Shown piece after piece: positions 8,696 through 20,357 of a stretch of DNA of 64,000 nt (its first letter is position 1; each line of letters starts with the position of its first letter). The position numbers and the translations under genes were made by a program. The notes beneath the pieces were generated by a model. The model saw only the letters and a list, made by a program, of their open reading frames with translations, did no database searches and was not told the origin of the DNA. The stretch comes from an uncultured Campylobacter sp. (GTDB taxonomy: Bacteria; Campylobacterota; Campylobacteria; Campylobacterales; Campylobacteraceae). Where the stretch lies: assembly GCF_938045205.1 (NCBI RefSeq), contig NZ_CALIMY010000138.1:1-64000 (forward strand), read 5' to 3'.

Positions 8696-9283
8696 TTACT
8701 CAAACGCCTTGTAGTGCGCCTCGTCGGCGAATTCTAACATCTCGCGATCGCCCCTGCTGTCGCCGTAAGCGATGACACGATCGAAAGCCTGCACGTCGTA
8801 TGCTGCGCGCACGCGAGCGACCTTTTGCGCGCCGTAGCAGTTCTGCCCCTCGATCTCGCCCGTGATGATGCCTCCTTTGCGCCGTATTTTGGTGCCTAAA
8901 AGCTCCAAGCCCTGCGCATCGCACCACGGACGCAGCCAGTCTTCGAGCGAGGCGGTGACGATGACAACCCTATCGCCCGCGGCTTTATAGCTTGCGATCT
9001 TATCCATCGCGCTTTGTTTTAGGATATCTTCGATGTGAGTGGTGGAGTATTTTTTGCAAATTTTATCGAATTTATCGGCGCTCATACCCGCAAAAAAGTA
9101 GCCTAGAAGCTTTCTGCGCGTAAAATTATTGCTCGCAAGGCCTAGCTTATATGCCGCTAAAATGGGCGATAGCACCAAAATCCCGCGAAAAAATTTCTTA
9201 AATCCGACTACGTAGGCGACGAACTCGAGCAGGGAATCATCGCGCGTGATCGTGCCGTCAAAGTCGAATAAAACAAGATTCAT
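8696..9283 (-). CDS. HAD-IB family phosphatase (SerB-like)
   Basis: 195 aa from the ATG at 9283. AGGAGAG just upstream fixes this start over an earlier in-frame TTG. HAD motif I is DFDGTIT (residues 6-12), motif II is the VIVTAS segment and motif IV is AYGDSRGDREM. An alpha-helical cap follows motif I, as in phosphoserine-phosphatase-like HAD-IB enzymes. It likely hydrolyses a small phosphomonoester. A serB role is possible but not proven, because HAD-IB members also act on phospholipid head groups. Confidence 0.82.
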   Translation of the reverse strand: MNLVLFDFDGTITRDDSLLEFVAYVVGFKKFFRGILVLSPILAAYKLGLASNNFTRRKLLGYFFAGMSADKFDKICKKYSTTHIEDILKQSAMDKIASYKAAGDRVVIVTASLEDWLRPWCDAQGLELLGTKIRRKGGIITGEIEGQNCYGAQKVARVRAAYDVQAFDRVIAYGDSRGDREMLEFADEAHYKAFE

Positions 9284-9331
9284 TACCTCTCCTAGCAAAA
9301 TTTTAGAAGCGTAAATTTTAAAATTTGCCTA

Positions 9332-9368
9332 TAAAAAAGGCGTGAAATTTAAAGCTAAATTTCACGCC
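9332..9368 (-). terminator. Strong Rho-independent terminator downstream of typA
   Basis: Perfect 13-bp arms (9339-9351 and 9356-9368) with a four-base loop. On the - strand they are followed by TTTTTTAT. It lies 27 bases past the typA stop codon, separating it from the HAD gene. Confidence 0.85.
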
Positions 9369-9394
9369 GAATTTTAAAATTTCATTTTGAAATT

Positions 9395-11197
9395 CTATTT
9401 TTTAGCCATTCGTCTGCGCGTCGTAGGGTCCAGGTATCGCTTGCGCACGCGGATATTTACTGGCGTAACCTCCACAAGCTCGTCCTCCTCGATCCACTCC
9501 AGCGCACGCTCTAAATTTAGCGCACGAGGCGGCACGAGCTTGATCGCATCGTCGCTACCGCTCGCGCGGACGTTGGTTAAATTTTTACCCTTGATTGGAT
9601 TGACGTCCAGATCGTTCGGACGGCTGTGCTCGCCGATGATCATACCCAGATAAACCTTTGCCTGCGGAGCGATAAAAAGCACGCCGCGATCTTGCAGGTT
9701 CCACAGGCTGTATCCTAGCGCCACTCCGTTTTCCATACTCACGAGCGCGCCGTTTTGTCGCTTCTCGACCGCGCCGATGAAAGGGCGGAATTCCAAAAAG
9801 CTATGGTTCATCACCCCTTCGCCTCGAGTATCGGTCAAAAACTGCGAGCGAAAGCCGATAAGACCGCGCGCCGGGATCTCAAACTCCATACGCGTCTGCC
9901 CGTCGCCGGTAGGGTTCATCACCTTCATCTCGGCCTTTTTGCGACCGAGCTTTTCGATGACGGTACCGGTGCAATCATCGGGCGCGTCGATAACTAGATG
10001 CTCGAAAGGTTCGCATTTGATGCCGTCGATCTCTTTAATGATGACTTCCGGGCGCCCGAGGCAAAACTCAAAACCCTCGCGGCGCATATTTTCAGCCAAA
10101 ATCGTGATCTGCAGCTCGCCGCGGCCGCTTACTTTAAATTTACCCTCGCCCGCGTTTTCATAGCGCATCGCGATGTTAGTTTTCATCTCCGCTTCCAAGC
10201 GCTCGTCGATCTTGTTTGAGGTTACAAATTTACCCTCTGTGCCAGCTAGCGGTCCGTCATTTACGCTGAAAATTACGCTAAGGGTGGGCTCTTCGATATG
10301 TAGCGCATCAAGCGGAATCGGATTATTGGGATCGACGATGCTGTCGCCTACGTCAAGTGCGTCAAAGCCCGCAATCGCCACGATGTCGCCCGTGCCCGCC
10401 GCATCAATGTCAGCGCGCTCAAGCCCGCTAAAGCCGATGAGTTTTGAAATTCTACCGTTGATGTGCGTGCCGTCGGCTTTAGCTAGCATAACGCTTTGGT
10501 TTTTGTTTATCGTACCGTTAAAAATTCTAGCGATACCGATTTTGCCTACGTAGTTGTCGTAATCGAGCGTGAAAACCTGCAGCTGCAGCGGATTGTCGTC
10601 GCTACCGCTCGGAGTAGGGACGTGAGAGATGATCGTCTCAAAAAGCGGCTTCATATCGGCGCTTTCGTCGCTTAGATCGTATTTTGCGTAGCCGTTTTTA
10701 GCGGCGGCGTAGATGACGGGGAACTCAAGCTGCTCGTCGTTTGCATCAAGCGCTACGAAAAGATCGAAAATTTCATTTACCACGCGGTCCGGATCGGCTG
10801 CGGGCTTGTCGATTTTATTTACGACTACGATAGGTCTGAGCCCTAAAGATAGTGCCTTTTTTACGACAAATTTTGTCTGCGGCATGACGCCTTCTTGCGC
10901 ATCGACGAGTAAAAGCACGCCGTCTACCATCTTTAGCACGCGCTCGACCTCGCCGCCGAAATCGGCGTGGCCCGGAGTGTCAATTATGTTGATTTTAACG
11001 CCGCCGTAGTGGATGGCGGTATTTTTGGATAGTATCGTAATGCCTCGCTCACGCTCGATGTCGTTGCTATCCATCACGCGCTCGCCGACTTCTTGGTGAT
11101 TACCAAACGTGCCGGACTGTTTTAAAAGCTCATCTACGATAGTGGTCTTGCCGTGATCGACGTGCGCGATAACCGCAATATTTCTGATATTTTCCAA
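9395..11197 (-). CDS. typA: GTP-binding protein TypA/BipA
   Basis: 600 aa, full length for TypA. The GTPase domain has AHVDHGKTT (P-loop), the switch segment [13 protein letters not shown] and NKIDKP. It is followed by EF-G-like domains and the C-terminal TypA domain ([17 protein letters not shown]). It is a ribosome-associated translational GTPase involved in stress adaptation and 50S assembly. It is transcribed alone and ends in a strong terminator. Confidence 0.97.
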   Translation of the reverse strand: MENIRNIAVIAHVDHGKTTIVDELLKQSGTFGNHQEVGERVMDSNDIERERGITILSKNTAIHYGGVKINIIDTPGHADFGGEVERVLKMVDGVLLLVDAQEGVMPQTKFVVKKALSLGLRPIVVVNKIDKPAADPDRVVNEIFDLFVALDANDEQLEFPVIYAAAKNGYAKYDLSDESADMKPLFETIISHVPTPSGSDDNPLQLQVFTLDYDNYVGKIGIARIFNGTINKNQSVMLAKADGTHINGRISKLIGFSGLERADIDAAGTGDIVAIAGFDALDVGDSIVDPNNPIPLDALHIEEPTLSVIFSVNDGPLAGTEGKFVTSNKIDERLEAEMKTNIAMRYENAGEGKFKVSGRGELQITILAENMRREGFEFCLGRPEVIIKEIDGIKCEPFEHLVIDAPDDCTGTVIEKLGRKKAEMKVMNPTGDGQTRMEFEIPARGLIGFRSQFLTDTRGEGVMNHSFLEFRPFIGAVEKRQNGALVSMENGVALGYSLWNLQDRGVLFIAPQAKVYLGMIIGEHSRPNDLDVNPIKGKNLTNVRASGSDDAIKLVPPRALNLERALEWIEEDELVEVTPVNIRVRKRYLDPTTRRRMAKK

Positions 11198-11261
11198 ATT
11201 TTTCTCCGTTTGCTATTTTAAAGGCTGACGATTATACTAAAAAAATTCTTAAGATAAAAAT

Positions 11262-11681
11262 TTACGAATACTCTTTGACTTCGCAGACAAAAAACTCATA
11301 AACGCGCTGTTGGATTAGTGCATCCTCGTCATCATCTCCGATCAGACGGCGCAGATGCGAAAAATCGATCTTTTTGATATATTTTTTGTTGTTTTTGATA
11401 TCTCTGTCGATCTCTTTTAAAAGCGAGTCTAAATTTAGGCCTTTATAGGTCTTCGCCTTTAAGATATACTCTTTTACAATGGAAACTAGCACGCCGATGC
11501 GCTGTTCATCGCCCGGATAAATTTCGCCCGCTATATCTTTGATCACGTCGTAGTCCTCGTCGGTCTGCTTCTTTTTGGCAAGTAGCATCGCGGCAAAAAT
11601 TTTAGCTCTGAACTCGATAGAGCGATGATGAGGGATAAAAACCTCGCGAAATACGGATAAAAGATGATTTTTAAAATTCAT
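11262..11681 (-). CDS. Conserved hypothetical protein, largely helical
   Basis: 139 aa, no recognised domain. It is rich in charged residues, with amphipathic segments (FREVFIPHHRSIEFRAKI, DDDEDALIQQRVYEF) and no signal peptide or membrane helix, so probably cytosolic. It sits between typA and the SRP RNA. The HHRSIEFRAK stretch is distinctive but I cannot assign a function. Confidence 0.6.
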   Translation of the reverse strand: MNFKNHLLSVFREVFIPHHRSIEFRAKIFAAMLLAKKKQTDEDYDVIKDIAGEIYPGDEQRIGVLVSIVKEYILKAKTYKGLNLDSLLKEIDRDIKNNKKYIKKIDFSHLRRLIGDDDEDALIQQRVYEFFVCEVKEYS

Positions 11682-11710
11682 TTATAACCTTACTTTAAGA
11701 AACATTTCCA

Positions 11711-11716
11711 TATAAT
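11711..11716 (+). promoter_or_regulatory. TATAAT -10 box for the SRP RNA
   Basis: A perfect TATAAT lies about eight bases before the predicted 5' end of the SRP RNA at 11724. It is consistent with constitutive sigma-70 transcription. Confidence 0.65.
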
Positions 11717-11723
11717 CCCGTTT

Positions 11724-11828
11724 GCCCTTTCTTAGACCTGTGCAATGCTTTTTTTAGGCACCGCTTCAGGGTAGGAATACAGCAGAGCACTTAGATCTCG
11801 CATGTGCCGCAGCCATCTGGGAAGGGGT
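11724..11828 (+). ncRNA. ffs: 4.5S RNA of the signal recognition particle, small bacterial type
   Basis: The apical helix is diagnostic: CAGG, then stem GTA, tetraloop GGAA, stem TAC, then AGCAG (about 11767-11784), which is the Ffh-binding domain IV. The ends pair over 12 bp: 11725-11736 with 11816-11827. The RNA is about 105 nt, without an Alu domain, as in most Gram-negatives. A TATAAT lies just upstream and a short T-run follows. It is convergent with the HD-domain gene, whose stop codon is adjacent. Confidence 0.85.
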
Positions 11829-11829
11829 T

Positions 11830-13065
11830 TTACAAATCGATCCTATTAAGTCCGAAATGCTCTTTGAAATCCTCGCAAACACTCTGAAAATCGACGCCTT
11901 CAATTTTCGGCTTAGCTTTGAAAAACTCTAACATCGAATTATACCCGCTAAGTAGCTCCTTGCTCTTTACGCCGTAGCTTATTGAAATTCCGGCCTCAAA
12001 AAACGCCGCGAGTTTGTCGCAATACTTAAGCGCCTTGCCGTCGATTGCGCGAAATTTGTCTTCATTAAACATCTTTAGGCTGCCTTCTGCAAATTTAGGC
12101 TCCTTGCCTAGCTCGAAGGTGCGGTTTTCAAACTCGTCTTTTATAAATTTACTGCCCTCTTTACGGATACCCAAAATATAACTAAAATCATCTCGCATAT
12201 GTTCCGGCACAAAGGGTAAAATTTTATCGTCTATTAGCCGCATCTCATATTCGCTGATGATGTCGCTAAGGCCCTTGACGCCGTATTTTACGGGGCTAAT
12301 AATGTCGCGAGTGAGGCTTTCGGGTAGATCGTGAAATAACGCGCAGAAAAAATTATACGCCGTGCGCGAGCGGCACGCACCAACTTCAAGCGAGAAAAAG
12401 TAGCTTAAAATCGCGACTACCAGCATATGTCCCAGCACCGATGTCTCAGGAATGCGCGGCGTCTGAGCCCAGCGTTTTTGAAAACGAAGTCTGCCACTAA
12501 GATCAACTATGCGGGCAAGTTTTTTATTCATCACGATCTTTCGCACGCCGATTAGCTCATAATAATCCTCGAGCTCCTCCTCGACCTTGGATTTTAGCTC
12601 CTCGATATCGTTTAAAAACTGGCTAGTTTGATATACGATATTAAATTCCCACCGCGTAGAAAGGTAGCTTGCCGCCTTTAAGATCACCGCTTCTTTCTTA
12701 TGATCCTTGGAATTTAGATATTTTTTAAATCGCTCGAAAAAGGCGCCGTTTTGAATAGGCAAAAGATCTCTTTCTAGGACGCTTAAGACCCATTCGTTGA
12801 TCTTTTTTTTCTTGGTTTTTTGTATCTGATGAAAAACGTCCGGACGGATGTCGGTCACGACGATGCGCGCTAAAAACTCGAAAATCCCCGCTTCGATGAC
12901 GTAGTTGATATCCACGTCGCGCTCAAAGCTAGCGATAAAATAAGCGATAATAAATTTATGCGCCTGCTTGTCGAGCTCGACTAAACTCACCATCTTTGGG
13001 TAATCATTCCAGCGACTAATGCTTGCGGATTTAAAAATTTGTTCGACTAAATTTGAGCTTATCAT
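11830..13065 (-). CDS. HD-domain phosphohydrolase (YfbR-like core with N-terminal extension)
   Basis: 411 aa. The HD core is visible: first His in ETSVLGHMLVVAIL (about residue 215), the HD pair in CALFHDLPE (about 248), and a late Asp in KYCDKLAAF (about 370). This matches metal-dependent HD nucleotidases or phosphohydrolases. The N-terminal 190 residues are not recognised. It overlaps queF by four bases, so it is translationally coupled in a queF-containing operon. Substrate unknown. Confidence 0.78.
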   Translation of the reverse strand: MISSNLVEQIFKSASISRWNDYPKMVSLVELDKQAHKFIIAYFIASFERDVDINYVIEAGIFEFLARIVVTDIRPDVFHQIQKTKKKKINEWVLSVLERDLLPIQNGAFFERFKKYLNSKDHKKEAVILKAASYLSTRWEFNIVYQTSQFLNDIEELKSKVEEELEDYYELIGVRKIVMNKKLARIVDLSGRLRFQKRWAQTPRIPETSVLGHMLVVAILSYFFSLEVGACRSRTAYNFFCALFHDLPESLTRDIISPVKYGVKGLSDIISEYEMRLIDDKILPFVPEHMRDDFSYILGIRKEGSKFIKDEFENRTFELGKEPKFAEGSLKMFNEDKFRAIDGKALKYCDKLAAFFEAGISISYGVKSKELLSGYNSMLEFFKAKPKIEGVDFQSVCEDFKEHFGLNRIDL

Positions 13066-13442
13066 CGGTAAATTTGATCCGAGTTTATTTCGATTACGGT
13101 GTGGACGTTGCCGCGCGGATTAAAATCGCCCCTGATTTTCATAAATTTAGGCTTTAACTTACTTTGCAGCGCGCCGTAAATTTCATTTATGCTATCTTCG
13201 TGGCTGATGTAGCGGTTCATAAAGGAATTTATGTAAAGTTTGATAGCTTTAAGTTCGACTACTAGCTTATCGGGGATATATTCCAAATAGATCGTCGCAA
13301 AGTCCGGATAGCCAGAGCGTGGGCAGCGGCAGCAAAACTCGGGCAGGGTAATTTTTATCAGATAATCGCGCTTCTGTTTATTGGGCCAAACTTCTAAATT
13401 TTCAATGTTAAAATTTTTTATCTCCTCTTCGCCGTATCTCAC
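13062..13442 (-). CDS. queF: NADPH-dependent 7-cyano-7-deazaguanine reductase QueF
   Basis: 126 aa, short (type I) QueF. The catalytic cysteine lies in FCCRCPRSGYPDF (about residues 36-48), and the ELKAIKLYINSFMN segment and the His-Glu pair (ISHEDSINEI) form the rest of the active site. It reduces preQ0 to preQ1 in queuosine tRNA biosynthesis. It overlaps both neighbouring genes by four bases, so the operon is tightly coupled. Confidence 0.95.
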   Translation of the reverse strand: MRYGEEEIKNFNIENLEVWPNKQKRDYLIKITLPEFCCRCPRSGYPDFATIYLEYIPDKLVVELKAIKLYINSFMNRYISHEDSINEIYGALQSKLKPKFMKIRGDFNPRGNVHTVIEINSDQIYR

Positions 13443-14871
13443 TGCACTCTCCTTAAATTAGATATATCATTCGGTTTTTCGACGCAAAATCCCTGAATAT
13501 AATCGATACCCATTTTATAAAGTTGCATTTGAAATTCCTCTTTGTCGATGAAACGCATCACGGTTTCAACGCCCGATTTCGCGCAAGCTTCGTTAATGCC
13601 TATAAAGATATTTTTAATCTTTTCATCGTCTAAATTTTTATTAAATTCTATATCATAAACTATAAAATCGACGTTTAGAAACTTTAAATACTCAAAGCTA
13701 GCGTTTGAGCCGCCAAACTGCGACAGCGCGAAGCTAAATCCGAGTTCGCGGAATTTAATTAAAATTTCGTCAAAGCGCTTGATCTCCGGGTAGATGAGCT
13801 TTTCGTTAAACTCAAACACAATCTTTTTCGGATCAATTAGATTATTATCAATGAGTTTTAAAATTTCATTGCGAAACTCGTTATTTCGCAGGGTCTGAGG
13901 CATGATCTCGATAAAAATTTTAGCGTCAATATCCTTAAAATAGATGATTCTAGAAATTTGCCTCATCATTGAAATATCGTATTTAATATCGTAATGATTT
14001 AGAAGCAAAATATCTAAAATTCTACTTTTCGTGATCTTTTCACCGCTCCGCAGATCAAGCTTCGGGATCAAATTTATATGAAATTTTACTCCGTTTTTAT
14101 CTGCAACGCGCTGATATTTAAAGCTGAAATTTTCGCTATCGATCGCTTCCATAACGTCGGCGGAAAATACGTCGATTAATACCTTTTCTACGTCAATAGC
14201 CTTCTCGCCGTGCTCTTCGTCGTCCAGGTGATTTATCTTATAAAATAGCGCATTTACGATATTATGCAGATTGCGATCATAAGAGCTTGGAAGCATCGTA
14301 AATTCGCTTTTTATCTCTACATTTTTGATCGTTTGACTTGAAATTTTATGCTCAAACATCCGCAAAATATGGCTTAAATTTGTAGCTTTTGATTCCACTC
14401 CGAATACGAAGTAGCCGTTTATAAAGCGACCGATCGGAAGGTCTTTAAAACCTTGCTCCGCCATAAAATTTGAAAGTTCCTTACAATACTCGTATAAAAT
14501 TTCATCGCCGTTTTTATAACCGTACCGATCATTTATGTCGATGATATTTTTAATTCGCAAAAGAACGATATTTATTTGACGATTTTTAGCTAAATCGTTA
14601 CTTAAAATTTTCTCGATCTCCTCTCGCACAAATACGTGAGTAACGGGATCGATCAGAGTCTTTTGAAAGCCAAAGTAAATTTGATAGATGACATAATAAA
14701 CATAGCAGATTAAAAGTATTAAAAATAAAATTACGTCGTCAAATTTAAACTCGCCGTTTCGAAACAAAATAATTCCAAAAACAATCAAAACGCAGGTAAA
14801 CGGCACCGAAATTTTAAGCGCCGTTATGAAGCGGTTTTCGCGCTCTTTGGTCTCACTAAATAGAACAGACA

Positions 14872-14872
<1 letters not shown>
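13439..14872 (-). CDS. Membrane protein with degenerate GGDEF and degenerate EAL domains
   Basis: 477 aa. Two N-terminal membrane helices (about residues 15-65) precede a GGDEF-like domain in which the signature is replaced by RFINGYF. An EAL-like domain follows, in which the first motif reads FKYQRV and the DDFG-type metal motif is replaced by LSQFGGSN. With these residues lost, neither c-di-GMP synthesis nor hydrolysis is expected. A ligand-binding or scaffold role is inferred. It abuts gyrB (start and stop overlap by one base) and is coupled to queF. Confidence 0.75.
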
Positions 14873-17193
<2,321 letters not shown>

Positions 17194-18273
17194 TTAAATA
17201 TTATTTATCGGCATGACGACCGTTTTTAAGCCATCCACGCTAAGCACAAACGCCGTATCGGAGCTGTTAAAATCAAGCTCAAAAATTTCACTCTCGATAT
17301 TACTTAAAAAATCAAGCAGAAAGCGATTTTTAACGCCAAAAACTATTTCTCCATTTATATCGATTGGCGCTTCGATTTCGGTCTTTGCCTCAGAATTATC
17401 CTCATTAATGCTCTCAAAAATCATTCCGTCCTTTTTAATGGTAACCTTCATCTCCTCGCACATCGCGTTTATCGCTCGCACGCCGCTTACCATCTTATCG
17501 CGTGGGATTAAAATTTTATACGCCGTATCGCTTGGGATCACGCGCTCGTAGTTTGGAAATTTGCCGTTTATAAGTTTTGTAAAAAACTCAAAATTTTCAC
17601 TAACTGCTAGCAACACGTTTTCGTCGTAGTAAATTTTAATTTTATCAGAAAATAACTTTTGAATTTCGCCTATTGCCTTTTTAGGGATTAAAATTTTAGT
17701 ATCTAGCTCGCCCGCTTTTGATTGAGTTATTAGCTTATAAATGCTAAGTCGCTTCGTATCGGTTCCGACTAAATTTATAAAGCCCTCTTTTACGTCGATT
17801 AAAGCGCCATTAAGCTCATATTTTGGATTGTTCGTATCAATCGATGGATATATTTTTTTAAGGCTTCTGCCTAAAATTCCTGCATTTACGTCAAAGCTGT
17901 TTTTACCATCTATCGTAGGGAAGCTTGGAAAATCCCTCGTCTCAAACATTGGAAGCTTGTACTTAGATTTTTTTTGCTTTACGAATAGCGCTCCGTTGAC
18001 AGTTTCTAAAGTAACGCTATCGTCGCTTAGACCTTTAATAACGCTAAGGAGCTTGCCTCCATTTGCTGTAGCTTCTCCATCTGTTTCTATTGAGATATTT
18101 TGTAGGTTATAGCTTAGTCCTATTTCATGATCGGTAGCTTTTATACTAAAAATTCCATCTTTTGCACTCATTAAAAGATGCGAAGTTATCGAGCTTAGAT
18201 CTTTTTTATCAAGATAGGAGCTAGTATTTGAAACTATCTCTTCTAGAAGTTTTTTAGTGATTAACACTTTCAT
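17194..18273 (-). CDS. dnaN: DNA polymerase III sliding clamp (beta subunit)
   Basis: 359 aa with the three-domain clamp layout and typical motifs (KLLSVIKGL, KRLSIYKL, the C-terminal VVMPINNI). It encircles DNA and tethers polymerase III and repair enzymes. It is transcribed away from the origin together with gyrB. Confidence 0.97.
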   Translation of the reverse strand: MKVLITKKLLEEIVSNTSSYLDKKDLSSITSHLLMSAKDGIFSIKATDHEIGLSYNLQNISIETDGEATANGGKLLSVIKGLSDDSVTLETVNGALFVKQKKSKYKLPMFETRDFPSFPTIDGKNSFDVNAGILGRSLKKIYPSIDTNNPKYELNGALIDVKEGFINLVGTDTKRLSIYKLITQSKAGELDTKILIPKKAIGEIQKLFSDKIKIYYDENVLLAVSENFEFFTKLINGKFPNYERVIPSDTAYKILIPRDKMVSGVRAINAMCEEMKVTIKKDGMIFESINEDNSEAKTEIEAPIDINGEIVFGVKNRFLLDFLSNIESEIFELDFNSSDTAFVLSVDGLKTVVMPINNI

Positions 18274-18429
18274 ATTTTTATCCTTTTAAATTTTTATCGT
18301 TGTAGTAGTTGGCAAGTGGTTTTTGTGAAAAACTTATCCTAAAGCTTGTCTTTAGGTAGTTTATCCAGTGAGTAGGTAACCTTGTTTTATTCACTTTCAT
18401 TCACCCTTTTTGCTTTATTTTCATAAAGT
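18274..18429. other. Candidate oriC segment between dnaA and dnaN
   Basis: This 156-bp gap holds several DnaA-box-like words: TGTGAAAAA at 18324-18332 (reverse of TTTTTCACA), TTATCCTAA at 18334, TTATCCAGT at 18361-18369, TTATTCACT at 18387-18395 and TCATTCACC at 18397-18405. DnaA boxes near TTATCCACA beside dnaA mark the origins of many bacteria. The clustering is seen directly; function is inferred. Confidence 0.65.
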
Positions 18430-19758
18430 CTAAATTTCATTCTTATCCTTTTTGGTTATTTTGTTTTTTAGTTCTTCGATCTTTATCTTTAACATCTCGT
18501 CGGTTTGAATGAGTTCGTTGATTTTTTTGATATTTTTGCTGATGGCGCTGTGATCTTTTAGATTAAAAAATGCGGCGATTTTAGGCATTGAGTTTTGAGT
18601 TAACTGTTTGGTTAAATATATGCAAATTTGGCGCGCTTCGACGACGTTTTTAGCTCGCGTTTTGCTTTTTAGCTCGCTAGGTTTTACGTTTAGCTCTTTT
18701 GAAATGACTTCGATGACGTGCTCTAGGCTCACGCTTGAATATTTTTGATGGATCTGATCTTGAAGCGTACTTTTGGTAAATTCCAGCGTGATCTTTGTGC
18801 GAAGTATTGAGGAGTAGGCGTTTAGTTTGTTTATTGCGCCTTCGATTTCGCGGATATTGTCACCCATATTTGCAGCGATATATTCTACGACATCGTGTGA
18901 AATTCTAACGCGATTTTCCTCGCTCTTTTTATTGATAATGGCAATTTTAGTTTCGAGATCTGGCGGGGTAATGTTTGCTATTATGCCGCTTTCAAATCGC
19001 GTTGTGAGGCGACTTTCAAAGCCTTTTAGAAATTTTGGCGGCAGGTCGTTGGTTAGCACGATTTGGCAGTTTTTGTCTTTCAGCTCGTTAAACGTATAAA
19101 AAAGCTCCTCTTGAGCTTTATCGCGTCCGATTAAAAACTGAATGTCGTCGATAAGCAAAACGTCGCAGTTGCGGTATTTTTGTTTAAATTTATCGATTGA
19201 GTTGTTTTTGAGATTAAAGACGAAATCATTAGCAAACTGCTCGCTGGTAACGCAAATGACGGTCTTTCCCTTTTTGATGCAGTAATTTCCGATCGATTGA
19301 AGCAGGTGAGTTTTTCCTAGCCCGCTAGGCCCGTAGATAAAGAGCGGATTAAAGCGAATTCCGGGCTCTTTTGCGACGGATATCGAACATTCGAAGGCAA
19401 ATTTATTTGAATCGCCGATGATAAAATTTTCGAAGTTATAATTTTCGCTTAAAATCGTGCTCTTTGGCTTTTCCGAGATGATTTTTACCTTTTCTTTCGG
19501 CGAAATTTTAGCCTTTGAGGTGATTTTAACGATCACGTCATTAAGCCCGAACTGTTTTTTGATAAGCTCTTTTATTTTAGTGCCGTATTTTGTCTGAGCG
19601 TATTTAGCGATAAACTCGTTAGTTGCGTTGTATATGAAAAATTCTGGTGTCGAGTTTTTATCGTTAAATTTCAAATTTTTAATGTATCTAGAGTATTCGG
19701 TAGGCAAAATTTCCTTCTCTAGGTTTGATAAAATTTCTTGTGCTTGTGACGTCGCCAT
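18430..19758 (-). CDS. dnaA: Chromosomal replication initiator protein DnaA
   Basis: 442 aa. The AAA+ domain has Walker A GPSGLGKTHLL (about residue 143) and Walker B LLIDDIQFL. The C-terminal helix-turn-helix that reads DnaA boxes contains the signature around DHSAISKN. It binds and opens oriC to load the helicase. It is divergent from ruvC, with box-like sequences in both flanking gaps. Confidence 0.98.
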   Translation of the reverse strand: MATSQAQEILSNLEKEILPTEYSRYIKNLKFNDKNSTPEFFIYNATNEFIAKYAQTKYGTKIKELIKKQFGLNDVIVKITSKAKISPKEKVKIISEKPKSTILSENYNFENFIIGDSNKFAFECSISVAKEPGIRFNPLFIYGPSGLGKTHLLQSIGNYCIKKGKTVICVTSEQFANDFVFNLKNNSIDKFKQKYRNCDVLLIDDIQFLIGRDKAQEELFYTFNELKDKNCQIVLTNDLPPKFLKGFESRLTTRFESGIIANITPPDLETKIAIINKKSEENRVRISHDVVEYIAANMGDNIREIEGAINKLNAYSSILRTKITLEFTKSTLQDQIHQKYSSVSLEHVIEVISKELNVKPSELKSKTRAKNVVEARQICIYLTKQLTQNSMPKIAAFFNLKDHSAISKNIKKINELIQTDEMLKIKIEELKNKITKKDKNEI

Positions 19759-19824
19759 TGAATTCCCTTATAAATTAAGCCGCTATTTTAGCTAAATTTC
19801 ACTAAATTTGCGGTAAATTTCAGT

Positions 19825-19853
19825 TTATTCACCGGTGATTAAGCCGTGAATAA
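19825..19853. promoter_or_regulatory. Inverted pair of DnaA-box-like sites between dnaA and ruvC
   Basis: TTATTCAC (19825-19832) and its exact inverse GTGAATAA (19846-19853) are separated by 13 bases. They lie in the dnaA promoter region, so they could autoregulate dnaA or form a second origin module. Confidence 0.5.
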
Positions 19854-19868
19854 GTGTGAAAGGTGGCT

Positions 19869-20348
19869 ATGAAAATTTTAGGAATTGATCCAGGAACTAG
19901 AAATTTAGGCTATGCGATTTTGGAAAAAGATGTGAATAAAATCACTCTCATAGAGGCAGGACTTGTGAAAATGAAGGCCGAAAACGTGCAATTTCAAATG
20001 ACGCAGATGAGTGAGGCGATCGATCAAATTTTTAGCGCTCATAAGATTGATGAGGTCGCGATAGAATCGATGTTTTACGCCTATAATCCGCAGTCTGTTT
20101 TAAAGCTCGCTCAGTTTCGCGGCGCGCTGGCTCTTAAAATTTTACAAATTTTTGGAAATTTTGCCGAATATACGCCGCTTCAGGTAAAAAAATCGGTCAC
20201 GGGCAAAGCAAAGGCAGCGAAGGAACAGGTCGCCTTCATGGTAAAGCGAATTTTGGGGATTAATAAGGAGATTAAGCCGCTTGATATCACCGATGCCATA
20301 GCTATTGCGCTTACGCATGCAAATGTAATGCGGCTAGCGCCTAAATAG
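19869..20348 (+). CDS. ruvC: Holliday junction resolvase RuvC
   Basis: 159 aa from the ATG at 19869, which is preferred over the GTG at 19863 because AAAGG sits right before it. The catalytic acidic residues are visible: D in [12 protein letters not shown] in [11 protein letters not shown], and [12 protein letters not shown] at the end. It cuts Holliday junctions with RuvAB. In this lineage ruvC commonly neighbours dnaA. It starts a three-gene rightward cluster. Confidence 0.95.
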   Translation: MKILGIDPGTRNLGYAILEKDVNKITLIEAGLVKMKAENVQFQMTQMSEAIDQIFSAHKIDEVAIESMFYAYNPQSVLKLAQFRGALALKILQIFGNFAEYTPLQVKKSVTGKAKAAKEQVAFMVKRILGINKEIKPLDITDAIAIALTHANVMRLAPK

Positions 20349-20357
20349 GAGGGTTTT

